Shown here one piece after another: positions 1-5,775 of a stretch of DNA of 6,162 bases; position 1 is the stretch's first letter; each line of letters opens with the position of its first letter. A program made the position numbers and the translations under genes. The notes beneath the pieces are model-generated. The model searched no databases. It was not told where the DNA came from and was given only the letters and a program-made list of their open reading frames with translations. This stretch comes from Candidatus Peregrinibacteria bacterium (lineage in GTDB: Bacteria; Patescibacteriota; Gracilibacteria; UM-FILTER-43-11). The stretch lies in assembly GCA_016220125.1 (NCBI GenBank), contig JACRIF010000110.1:1-6162 (forward strand), read 5' to 3'.

Positions 1-2
1 AC

Positions 3-416
3 GAGGAAAAACCGAAATTCGACGCCACCTGCAGCGACTGCGGCAAGCCTTGCCAAGTGCCTTTCAGACCCAACGGCGAGAAGCCTGTGCTGTGCAGCGA
101 GTGTTTCTCCATCGCCAAGGGCGACAGTTTCGCGCCCAAGAACCATGACAAATTCGCCAAAAAAAATGAGGGTTTCGAACCCCGAAAACCCGATCGCACG
201 GTCGAGCAACTGGAAAAGATGAATGCGAAACTCGAGCGGATGCTCAAATTGATTGAGGCCTTGGGCCAGGAAAAGAAAAAGGAGCCCATGAAGGAGGCTG
301 TGAAAAAGGAATCCGCGCAGGAGATCATCAAAGAGGCGGTGAAGGCGATCTCCGCCGAAAAGCCGAAGAAGGCTCCCAAAAAAACCAGCGTCAAAAAAGA
401 AAAGAAGTCCAAATAG
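3..416 (+). CDS. CxxC-x17-CxxC zinc-ribbon protein with Lys-rich tail (5' partial)
   Basis: The reading frame is open from the window edge to TAG at 414-416, giving 137 visible residues; the true start lies upstream. Visible residues 10-34 carry C10-x2-C13, exactly 17 residues, then C31-x2-C34, with the context CSDCGKPCQVPFRP and PVLCSECF. This matches the CxxC-x17-CxxC domain family, a small presumed zinc ribbon of unknown function. A GTG at 57 could be read as a start but would remove the first CxxC pair, so it is rejected. After the ribbon comes a short predicted coiled coil (EQLEKMNAKLERMLKLIEAL, about residues 75-94) and a strongly basic Lys/Glu/Ala-rich tail, probably disordered. The tail suggests nucleic-acid or ribosome contact, but that is inference. 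It is convergent with the response-regulator gene and ends just before a strong terminator. Family assignment is fairly sure; function is unknown. Confidence 0.85.
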   Translation, partial: EEKPKFDATCSDCGKPCQVPFRPNGEKPVLCSECFSIAKGDSFAPKNHDKFAKKNEGFEPRKPDRTVEQLEKMNAKLERMLKLIEALGQEKKKEPMKEAVKKESAQEIIKEAVKAISAEKPKKAPKKTSVKKEKKSK

Positions 417-430
417 CAAACCGCTCAAAC

Positions 431-465
431 TGAAAAAGGGCCGCCTTGCTGGCGGCCCTTTTTCA
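431..465. terminator. Bidirectional rho-independent terminator
   Basis: A perfect 15-bp inverted repeat, TGAAAAAGGGCCGCC (431-445) and GGCGGCCCTTTTTCA (451-465), encloses a 5-nt loop TTGCT. The stem has a GC-rich core and its outer arms supply an A-run on one side and a T-run on the other, so a transcript from either strand gives a GC hairpin followed by U residues. It lies 14 nt after the TAG of the zinc-ribbon gene and 17 nt from the end of the opposing response-regulator gene, the expected place for a shared terminator of convergent genes. Confidence 0.93.
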
Positions 466-482
466 GAGGTGAAGGCAATCGA

Positions 483-860
483 TTACAATTTGTTTGCAAT
501 GCCCCTCCTGATCAATTCCGCCACCTGATCGATGTCCGTGTCGGATTTCACAAAATAGGCTTTGGCCCCCAATGCCAAGGCGCGCTCCTTCTCCTCGTCC
601 TGTGCCAAATTGCTGAAAACCACAATGGGGATCTTGATCTTCTCTTGTTGCAATTGCTCCAAGACCTCGAAGCCCCCCATTTCGGGCATGACCAGATCCA
701 ATAGGATCAGCGAATAATCGCCCTTATGGATTTTCTGAAGGGCCTCCACGCCCGTGACCGCGCTGTCGATCTCAAACTCGGATTTAAGATTGCGGTTGAG
801 GATCTTCAGGATGAAAGGGTCGTCCTCGACGATCAGAATTCGCTTCAGGGAATGGGACAT
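483..860 (-). CDS. Single-domain (receiver-only) response regulator
   Basis: This is a 125-residue CheY-like receiver with no output domain. Visible landmarks are the acidic pair D13-D14 (LIVEDDPFIL), the phosphoacceptor D55 (LILLDLVMPEMGG), S83 in the Thr/Ser switch position (VVFSNLA), and Y102 and K105 (AYFVKSD). Lys is followed by Ser rather than the common Pro. Length is that of a bare receiver fold, so phosphorylation by a kinase probably acts through protein-protein contact or phosphorelay rather than DNA binding. ATG at 860 begins 11 nt after the stop of the histidine kinase gene, so the two are almost certainly co-transcribed and are likely cognate partners. No Shine-Dalgarno is seen in the gap (TTCCAAAATCC), which suggests translational coupling or SD-independent initiation. 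The gene ends in TAA and is followed by the convergent terminator at 431-465. Confidence 0.93.
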   Translation of the reverse strand: MSHSLKRILIVEDDPFILKILNRNLKSEFEIDSAVTGVEALQKIHKGDYSLILLDLVMPEMGGFEVLEQLQQEKIKIPIVVFSNLAQDEEKERALALGAKAYFVKSDTDIDQVAELIRRGIANKL

Positions 861-871
861 GGATTTTGGAA

Positions 872-2947
872 TTAGCTGATAATATGGGCGAACAATTCAT
901 CCCCCTTGATTCGCTTGAGGGTGGATTTGAGTGGCAGGGAGACGGTGAAGGTGGTCCCCTTGCCCACAGTGGAGTTGCAATGGATTTCCCCCTTCATGGC
1001 ATTGAGGATATGCCGAACGATATAAAGCCCGAGGCCGGAGCCTGTGGTGGAATATTTGGCGCCATCCTTGGTGCGGAAAAATTTATCGAAAAGATGCTTC
1101 TGGTCCTTTCTCGCGATGCCAATCCCATGATCCGAAACAGCCAATTCGACGGATTTCCCCTTTTTTGAAAGCCGGATGTCGATTGCGGTGTTGGGGGGCG
1201 AATAACGGATGGAATTGGATACCAGATTGGAAAGTGTCTGTTGGAAAAGACTGCGATCCGCATCGATCATGATTTTTGTGGTGGGTTTCCTGAAGTGCAG
1301 CGTTTGCTGTCTTTCATTCGCGGCCATCTGGGCTTCGTGTCGCACGAAATGGTCGACGAAATCGCCCATGTCAAAGGGGGCGGGATGAATGGCGATCGAG
1401 CCGGTTTCAAGCCTCGACACGTTCAAAAGGTTGTGCACCAGGGCGATCATGCGTTGGGTCGAGGTGACGGCGTCCTTCAGGTATTCCCTCTTCCACTCCT
1501 TGATGTCCTTCATTTGGGTCGCCTCCTGAAGGATCCACTTGATGCCGGTCAGCGGAGTGCGGAGCTGATGCGAGGCCAACGAAATGAAATCGCTTTTCGC
1601 CTTGCTGAACGCCTCGTCCTGGGTCACATCCCGGAAGGTGATGATGGTGCCGAAAAATTTCCCGCCGACCAGGATGGGCGAAAACGTGGTGGAGAAAGCG
1701 GTTTTGCCTTCGTCCTTGTGCGCAAAATAGCTCACCGTGAAAATGCGTTTCTTTTCGGTTCTGACTTGGCTCATGGGAGGGGTATTGAGCCCGATCACCT
1801 GCCCCTCGTTGCCCAGGAAATGGATGTAATCCCCAAAAGACTTGCCCCTCACATCGGAGAAGGCCACCCCGAGCATCCGCTCGGCCTCCGCATTGACCAT
1901 CAGGATATGCCCCTCGCGATCCAAGGCCAAAACCCCCTCACCGATGCTCGACAAGAACGATTCGGCTTTGGCCTTCTCCTGGGTGACCAAACCAACCGCC
2001 TCCTTGAGCTTCAGGTTTGCCCGCTCCAGCCCCTCTTTCGAATGCCGGAGCTCGGCGGTTCTCGCCTCCACCCGCCTTTCAAGGGTGGCGTTGGACGAGC
2101 TTAATTTTTCGGCCATGGCATTGAAGCTGTGCGCCATTTCGCCGATTTCATCATCGGAAAGCACCATGGCCCGCTTTTTCAAGTCTCCATCCGCGATCGC
2201 CAGAGCAGCCGAGTGCACCGCGGCAATGGGCCGGACAATCGCGCGCGATAAAATAAGGCCGAATAAGATGGACACCAAAAAAACCCACAAGCTCATGCGC
2301 CACAGCAGTGAAATGGTTTGATGGGACAAACCCTCAATGGTTCCAGCTAAAGTACGAAACTCCTCATCTTCGCCTGCGAGGATTTCGGCAACCGTTTCTC
2401 TAAAATGACTATCGGCCTCCTCAACCGCCTCGAGGGTTTTCGGGAGGCGGGACGGATCTGTCGGATTTTCAATAAAAGCAAAAAAGTCGGTGGCAGATCT
2501 GAGGATGGCTTCTTTCCCCTCGGTGAGTTGGGACAAGGAATTCAATTCGTGGGGGAAATAAGCGTTCACAAGGGATTGATAATCGTCGTAGGCTTTTTTG
2601 AAAGCCTGTTCCGCTTCTTCGATCTCCCCCTTCTCATACGCGATCTTGGCATCCCTGCCTGGGGAGGCCTCCTCGGTCTGATACACCAGGGCAATCTCGT
2701 AGAAAACACCGAAAAGGGAGGCTTCCTCAAGCCGCATGGTTTCCAGGGTCTGGCGCATCGGAAGCGTTTTTTCGGACAAATCGGTCCAATGGGTTTCCAT
2801 GGCTTGCGCCATTCGATATCCGACAAATCCGATCAACAGGGTAAAAACGGACACCAGAAAATAACCGAAGAATATCTTGATCCGAATGCCGAAACCGCCA
2901 AACTCGCGTCTTCGAGGAATCCGAAATCCATCAATTTTTGTGGCCAT
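872..2947 (-). CDS. Membrane sensor histidine kinase (HAMP-PAS-HisKA-HATPase)
   Basis: A 691-residue kinase when started at ATG 2947. Order: TM1 about 23-45; a mostly helical extracytoplasmic sensor about 47-215 of the four-helix-bundle kind; TM2 about 216-235; HAMP about 236-288; a coiled coil; PAS about 329-442 (ILMVNAEAERMLG, ending GTIITFRDVT); HisKA with phosphoacceptor H460 in ASHQLRTPLTG; and an HATPase domain. The HATPase shows the N-box NLVSNSIRYS (N578), G1 SDHGIGI (D606), F-box FDKFF and G2 GSGLGLYI. All catalytic boxes are intact, so it should autophosphorylate and pass phosphate to the receiver encoded 11 nt downstream. The ligand is unknown. A GTG at 2986 would add 13 residues (LSFFWKPNKIATM and so on), but that stretch is AT-rich and neither start has a Shine-Dalgarno; ATG is preferred with modest confidence. 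The gene is transcribed divergently from the CDGSH cluster. Confidence 0.93.
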   Translation of the reverse strand: MATKIDGFRIPRRREFGGFGIRIKIFFGYFLVSVFTLLIGFVGYRMAQAMETHWTDLSEKTLPMRQTLETMRLEEASLFGVFYEIALVYQTEEASPGRDAKIAYEKGEIEEAEQAFKKAYDDYQSLVNAYFPHELNSLSQLTEGKEAILRSATDFFAFIENPTDPSRLPKTLEAVEEADSHFRETVAEILAGEDEEFRTLAGTIEGLSHQTISLLWRMSLWVFLVSILFGLILSRAIVRPIAAVHSAALAIADGDLKKRAMVLSDDEIGEMAHSFNAMAEKLSSSNATLERRVEARTAELRHSKEGLERANLKLKEAVGLVTQEKAKAESFLSSIGEGVLALDREGHILMVNAEAERMLGVAFSDVRGKSFGDYIHFLGNEGQVIGLNTPPMSQVRTEKKRIFTVSYFAHKDEGKTAFSTTFSPILVGGKFFGTIITFRDVTQDEAFSKAKSDFISLASHQLRTPLTGIKWILQEATQMKDIKEWKREYLKDAVTSTQRMIALVHNLLNVSRLETGSIAIHPAPFDMGDFVDHFVRHEAQMAANERQQTLHFRKPTTKIMIDADRSLFQQTLSNLVSNSIRYSPPNTAIDIRLSKKGKSVELAVSDHGIGIARKDQKHLFDKFFRTKDGAKYSTTGSGLGLYIVRHILNAMKGEIHCNSTVGKGTTFTVSLPLKSTLKRIKGDELFAHIIS

Positions 2948-3076
2948 CGTCGCAATTTTATTTGGTTTCCAAAAAAAGCTTAACACGATTTTTAAAAAAG
3001 GTAAAAAGACGGCTTCTTCCGATTATGGAAATAAGTTAAAATAAAATTAAGATGGCTTTTTGATAAACAAAATCCT
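2948..3076. promoter_or_regulatory. AT-rich divergent promoter region (kinase / CDGSH cluster)
   Basis: This is the only non-coding DNA between the divergent kinase and CDGSH genes and must hold the start signals of both. On the + strand TAAAAT at 3037-3042 is a possible -10 about 35 nt before the CDGSH start, with only a weak TTCTTC -35 at 3014-3019. On the - strand CATAAT (3027-3022) is a possible -10 with a weak TTAATT 17 nt upstream (3050-3045). The two candidates lie back to back. The region is clearly lower in GC than its flanks. Assignment of individual boxes is tentative; no operator palindrome is seen. Confidence 0.4.
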
Positions 3077-3796
3077 ATGGAAAAGAAAATGGGGAAACCC
3101 GTCCAAAAAGGGAAAATCGAAATCACCCGAAACGGCCCTTATGTGGTCACAGGGAACGTGCCTTTGGGCAAGGAGGTCATCGATTGCCAAAAGGAGAAGG
3201 ACCCGGTGAAGTGGACCGAGGGCGAAAAATACAAGGAGCAAAAAAGCGTCCGGCTTTGCCGATGCGGCCATTCGGGAAACAAGCCGTATTGCGACGGGTC
3301 GCATTTGAGGGTGGGCTTTGACGGCGCCGAAACCGCGAGCCGGGAACCCTACGCGAAACAATGCGAAACCTATGTGGGGCCGGGGGTCGACATGACCGAC
3401 GCGCAAGACCTCTGCTCAAGCGCGCGTTTCTGCCATCGCGGAGGAGGCTCCTGGAAACTCGTAGAGGAGTCCGACGACCCCAAGGCGAAGGAATTGCTGA
3501 TTCGGGAATGCGCTGAATGCCCCTCGGGACGGTTGGTCGCCATGGATAAAAAAACGGGGAAGCCGATCGAACCCCTGTTGGAGCCTTCCATCGGAATCGT
3601 GGAGGATCCGCAAAGAAAATCGAGCGGGCCCTTGTGGGTCAAGGGCGGCATCCCCATCGTTTCCGCGGATGGGTTTGAATACGAAGTCCGCAACCGGGTC
3701 ACCCTGTGCCGTTGCGGCCAATCCGGAAACAAGCCCTTCTGCGACGGATCGCATAGCGCCGCCAAATTCAATGATGGCGACAAATCCATTCAATAA
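3077..3796 (+). CDS. Double-CDGSH iron-sulfur protein with Cys-rich linker
   Basis: A 239-residue soluble protein with no signal peptide. Two perfect CDGSH motifs (C-x-C-x2-S-x3-P-x-C-D-G-S-H) are visible: C61, C63, C72, H76 (CRCGHSGNKPYCDGSH) and C211, C213, C222, H226 (CRCGQSGNKPFCDGSH). In this family three Cys and one His bind a [2Fe-2S] cluster, used for electron transfer or cluster handling as in mitoNEET. Each domain is preceded by a GPxxVxGxxP segment (residues 20-29 and 184-193), so the protein looks like an internal duplication. The linker between them (about 77-183) holds five further cysteines, C96, C113, C119, C145 and C148 (ARFCHRGGGSW, ECAECPSGR), which may form another metal site; that is inference. 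ATG at 3077 has no visible Shine-Dalgarno; M5 is a less likely alternative. It is the first gene of a four-gene cluster, ending 9 nt before the dioxygenase start. Confidence 0.93.
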   Translation: MEKKMGKPVQKGKIEITRNGPYVVTGNVPLGKEVIDCQKEKDPVKWTEGEKYKEQKSVRLCRCGHSGNKPYCDGSHLRVGFDGAETASREPYAKQCETYVGPGVDMTDAQDLCSSARFCHRGGGSWKLVEESDDPKAKELLIRECAECPSGRLVAMDKKTGKPIEPLLEPSIGIVEDPQRKSSGPLWVKGGIPIVSADGFEYEVRNRVTLCRCGQSGNKPFCDGSHSAAKFNDGDKSIQ

Positions 3797-3805
3797 ACAA
3801 TCCGC

Positions 3806-4579
3806 ATGGTCCCAAACCCAAAAATGCCGGTGCTGTTCATCGGACACGGCTCCCCGATGAACGCGGTGGAGGAGAATAGTTTTGTGGAGGGGTGGAGGCG
3901 CATCGCCAAGACCCTGCCCAAACCCAAGCTGATCCTATGCGTGTCGGCCCATTGGGTGACGGAAGGAGAGGCCGCGACCGCAATGGCCAAACCCAAAACC
4001 ATCCACGATTTTTACAATTTCCCGAAAGAGCTGTACGCCATCCGGTATCCGGCGAAAGGGTCATTGGAGTTGGCGAAAAAAATCAAAAAAATAGTCAAGG
4101 ACGCGCCGGTGGATTTGGACTTGGAATGGGGTCTCGACCACGGGTCGTGGGTTCCCCTGAGGGTACTGTTCCCCAAGGCCGACATTCCCGTGGTGCAGAT
4201 GAGCCTGAGCGCCAATTTGCCACCGGAGGCCCACTATAATATTGGGAAAGAATTGGCCTCGTTGCGTGACGAGGGTGTGCTGATCATCGGCAGCGGAAAC
4301 TGCGTGCACAATTTGATGCGAATGGAATGGGAAGGCGAGCCATTCGAATGGGCGTTGCAGTTCGATCATTTTGTGAGGGACAATCTTTCCATCGGAAACC
4401 ACCAGGCGCTGATCGACTACGAAAAGCATCCGCAGGCGAAGCTGGCCCATCCGACCAATGAGCATTATCTGCCCCTGCTCTATGCGATGGGCGCGGCCGG
4501 AAACGACAGGCCCGCCTTTTTTAACGAGGAAATGTTCGCGGCCTCGCTGTCCATGCGATGCGCAATTTGGAAATCCTAA
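3806..4579 (+). CDS. ygiD: LigB/YgiD-type extradiol ring-cleavage dioxygenase
   Basis: A 257-residue cytosolic enzyme of the class III extradiol dioxygenase family (LigB fold), closest in layout to 4,5-DOPA dioxygenase YgiD/DODA. The metal-site histidines are visible: H14 in VLFIGHGSPMNA, H49 in CVSAHWVTEG, H168 in IGSGNCVHNL and H220 in HPTNEHYLPLL. Their spacing agrees with the four ligand positions known for E. coli YgiD. Also conserved are LDHGSWVPL (H112) and the C-terminal end SLSMRCAIW. Members open catecholic rings using Fe(II) or Zn(II); the true substrate here cannot be told from sequence, and related proteins of unknown substrate are common. ATG at 3806 starts 9 nt after the CDGSH stop. 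M7 (ATG 3824) is a credible alternative because many relatives begin directly at MPVLFIGHGSP. Placement between the iron-sulfur protein and msrA suggests co-transcription with a redox role. Confidence 0.9.
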   Translation: MVPNPKMPVLFIGHGSPMNAVEENSFVEGWRRIAKTLPKPKLILCVSAHWVTEGEAATAMAKPKTIHDFYNFPKELYAIRYPAKGSLELAKKIKKIVKDAPVDLDLEWGLDHGSWVPLRVLFPKADIPVVQMSLSANLPPEAHYNIGKELASLRDEGVLIIGSGNCVHNLMRMEWEGEPFEWALQFDHFVRDNLSIGNHQALIDYEKHPQAKLAHPTNEHYLPLLYAMGAAGNDRPAFFNEEMFAASLSMRCAIWKS

Positions 4580-4595
4580 CGTGGGCGACACCCCT

Positions 4596-5150
4596 ATGAA
4601 TACCAACAAAATCAAGGAGGGCAATCTGGAAAAGGCCACCTTCGCAGGGGGCTGCTTCTGGTGCATGGAGCCTGTTTTCCGCATCCAAAAAGGCGTGAAG
4701 GATGCCGTGGTGGGCTATTCCGGCGGAGCCGTGGAAAATCCAACCTACGACCAGGTCTGCACGGGAAAAACAGGCCACCGGGAAGCGATTCAAATCACGT
4801 TCGACCCGGCGTTGACCCCGTACGAAACCCTGCTCGGCATTTTCTGGCACAACATCGACCCCACGGATGCGGGGGGCCAATTCGCGGACCGGGGCGACCA
4901 GTACCGGACCACGGTCTATTTCCACGATGAGGAGCAACGCAAAAAGGCGGAGGCCTCGAAAGAGGCGCTCGATCGCTCCGGGCGATTCGACTCCCCCATC
5001 GCCACCCTAATCATTCCGTACCGCAATTTCTTCCCCGCGGAGGAGGAGCATCAGCGCTACTACCAGAAAAGGCCTGTGCACTACAACCTGTACCACGAAG
5101 GGTCGGGGCGAGACGCGTTTCTCGCGAAGGCCTGGAACCGCAAACTATAA
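4596..5150 (+). CDS. msrA: Peptide methionine-(S)-S-oxide reductase MsrA
   Basis: A 184-residue protein that reduces the S epimer of methionine sulfoxide, free or in proteins. The catalytic cysteine is C20 in FAGGCFWCMEPVF. Other family residues fall in place by comparison with E. coli MsrA: Y51 (NPTYDQVC), E63 (GHREAIQITF), D98 and Y103 (FADRGDQYRTTVYF). Its only other cysteines are C23 and C55; the C-terminal resolving cysteines of the E. coli enzyme are absent, so C23 of the GCFWC motif is the likely recycling partner. The frame is open back to 4458, inside the dioxygenase gene, but those residues look like an out-of-frame shadow. ATG 4596, 16 nt after the dioxygenase stop, is chosen; GTG 4581 is possible. 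A CTG at 4626 preceded by AAGGAGG (4614-4620) sits where many MsrA proteins begin (MEKATFAGG), so the start is not fully settled. msrB follows after 30 nt. Confidence 0.96.
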   Translation: MNTNKIKEGNLEKATFAGGCFWCMEPVFRIQKGVKDAVVGYSGGAVENPTYDQVCTGKTGHREAIQITFDPALTPYETLLGIFWHNIDPTDAGGQFADRGDQYRTTVYFHDEEQRKKAEASKEALDRSGRFDSPIATLIIPYRNFFPAEEEHQRYYQKRPVHYNLYHEGSGRDAFLAKAWNRKL

Positions 5151-5180
5151 TCGAGCCGTATTCCGATAACCCCGAATCCC

Positions 5181-5618
5181 ATGTCAAAATACAATCCGGA
5201 GGACGCGCTGAAAAAACTGACCCCCATCCAATTCCACATCACCCAGGAATGCGGAACCGAACCCGCGTTCCACAACGAATTCTGGAGCAATAAAAAAGAG
5301 GGCATTTATGTGGATGTGGTGTCTGGCGAACCGTTGTTCAGCTCCATCGACAAATTCGATTCCGGAACCGGCTGGCCCAGTTTCACAAAACCACTGGAGG
5401 CGAAAAATATCACTGAAAAATCGGATGAAAGCCTCTTCATGTCGCGGACCGAGGTCAAAAGCGCGAAAGCGGATTCGCATCTGGGCCATGTGTTCCCCGA
5501 CGGGCCCGGGCCGACCGGCCTGCGCTATTGCATCAATTCCGCGGCCCTGCGGTTCATCCCCAAAGAGGCATTGGAAAAAGAGGGTTATGGGAAATATTTG
5601 AAACTGTTTTCAAAATAG
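5181..5618 (+). CDS. msrB: Peptide methionine-(R)-S-oxide reductase MsrB, zinc-less form
   Basis: A 145-residue SelR-fold enzyme that reduces the R epimer of methionine sulfoxide in proteins and so complements the adjacent MsrA. The catalytic cysteine is C117 in RYCINSAALRF, with active-site H100 and H103 in SHLGHVFPDGP; GTGWPSF and TQECGTEPAF are further family motifs. The two CxxC pairs that bind structural zinc in many MsrB proteins are replaced (D45/S48 and S94/A97), making this a non-zinc form. The usual resolving cysteine before GWPSF is Thr (T63). The only other cysteine is C24, which may take over recycling; this is inference supported by known MsrB variants that use an N-terminal resolving cysteine. 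ATG 5181 has no Shine-Dalgarno in the 30-nt gap after msrA. The gene ends in TAG and is likely last in the four-gene cluster, with no strong terminator after it. Confidence 0.96.
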   Translation: MSKYNPEDALKKLTPIQFHITQECGTEPAFHNEFWSNKKEGIYVDVVSGEPLFSSIDKFDSGTGWPSFTKPLEAKNITEKSDESLFMSRTEVKSAKADSHLGHVFPDGPGPTGLRYCINSAALRFIPKEALEKEGYGKYLKLFSK

Positions 5619-5658
5619 GGTGCCAGCGTGTTAGCTTCATTAGCTTTTTAGGAGATCG

Positions 5659-5691
5659 AGCGCCTACATAATACGATTTATCATTGGCGCT
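5659..5691. repeat. Imperfect hairpin / palindrome downstream of msrB
   Basis: Outer arms AGCGCC (5659-5664) and GGCGCT (5686-5691) are perfect inverted repeats. Inside them, ATAA (5668-5671) and TTAT (5678-5681) form a second short stem around a 6-nt loop TACGAT, with a 3/4-nt internal bulge. No T-run follows, so it does not look like a rho-independent terminator. It could be a protein-binding palindrome or an RNA 3' end structure; weak evidence either way. Confidence 0.4.
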
Positions 5692-5715
5692 TACGGACTT
5701 GGGCACTTACGGACT
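5686..5715 (+). repeat. 14-bp direct repeat, possible activator site
   Basis: Two copies of GGC(G/A)CTTACGGACT lie at 5686-5699 and 5702-5715, with one mismatch and a 2-bp gap, giving a 16-bp period. They are centred about 64 and 48 bp upstream of the start expected from the TATAAT at 5745-5750, a usual place for an activator that compensates for a poor -35. The first copy overlaps the right arm of the palindrome at 5659-5691. No binding protein can be named. Confidence 0.5.
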
Positions 5716-5718
5716 ATT

Positions 5719-5757
5719 CTTCAATAAGTTCACCAAAAGAGGGGTATAATGGTCGGG
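5719..5757 (+). promoter_or_regulatory. Promoter with perfect TATAAT for the DUF2231 gene
   Basis: TATAAT at 5745-5750 is a perfect sigma-70 -10 box, 25 nt before the ATG at 5776. At the standard 17-bp spacing the -35 position (5722-5727, CAATAA) is poor; TTCAAT at 5719-5724 would need a 20-bp spacer. A weak -35 with a good -10 fits an activated promoter. The remainder of the 5619-5775 gap holds only the repeats listed and a short TTAGCTT duplication at 5631-5646. Confidence 0.5.
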
Positions 5758-5775
5758 CATCGTAAATAAGCCGTT

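Noticed and set aside
57..59. GTG as start of the zinc-ribbon gene
   Set aside because: The frame is open upstream and encodes the first CxxC pair of the domain, so the gene begins before the window.
1241..2104. Long + strand open frame (287 codons) opposite the kinase gene
   Set aside because: It lies fully antisense to a kinase with all catalytic boxes intact, its protein has no recognisable motif and a composition typical of an antisense shadow.
2405..2983. Open frame of 192 codons opposite the kinase sensor region
   Set aside because: Antisense to a coherent TM1/sensor domain; no family motif.
4458..4595. Upstream extension of MsrA into the dioxygenase gene
   Set aside because: The residues (for example RWARPETTGPPF) are an alternate-frame reading of the dioxygenase C-terminus and resemble no MsrA leader.
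4061..4684. - strand open frame of 207 codons across the dioxygenase/msrA junction
   Set aside because: Antisense to two clearly recognised enzymes and without any motif of its own.
5665..5685. Fur-box-like AT core (ATAAT...TTATCATT)
   Set aside because: Only one half resembles the Fur consensus; the other half does not align at the right spacing.
5749..5769. Six-codon upstream open frame ahead of the DUF2231 gene
   Set aside because: Its ATG overlaps the TATAAT box, so it would not be in the transcript from that promoter, and no ribosome site precedes it.
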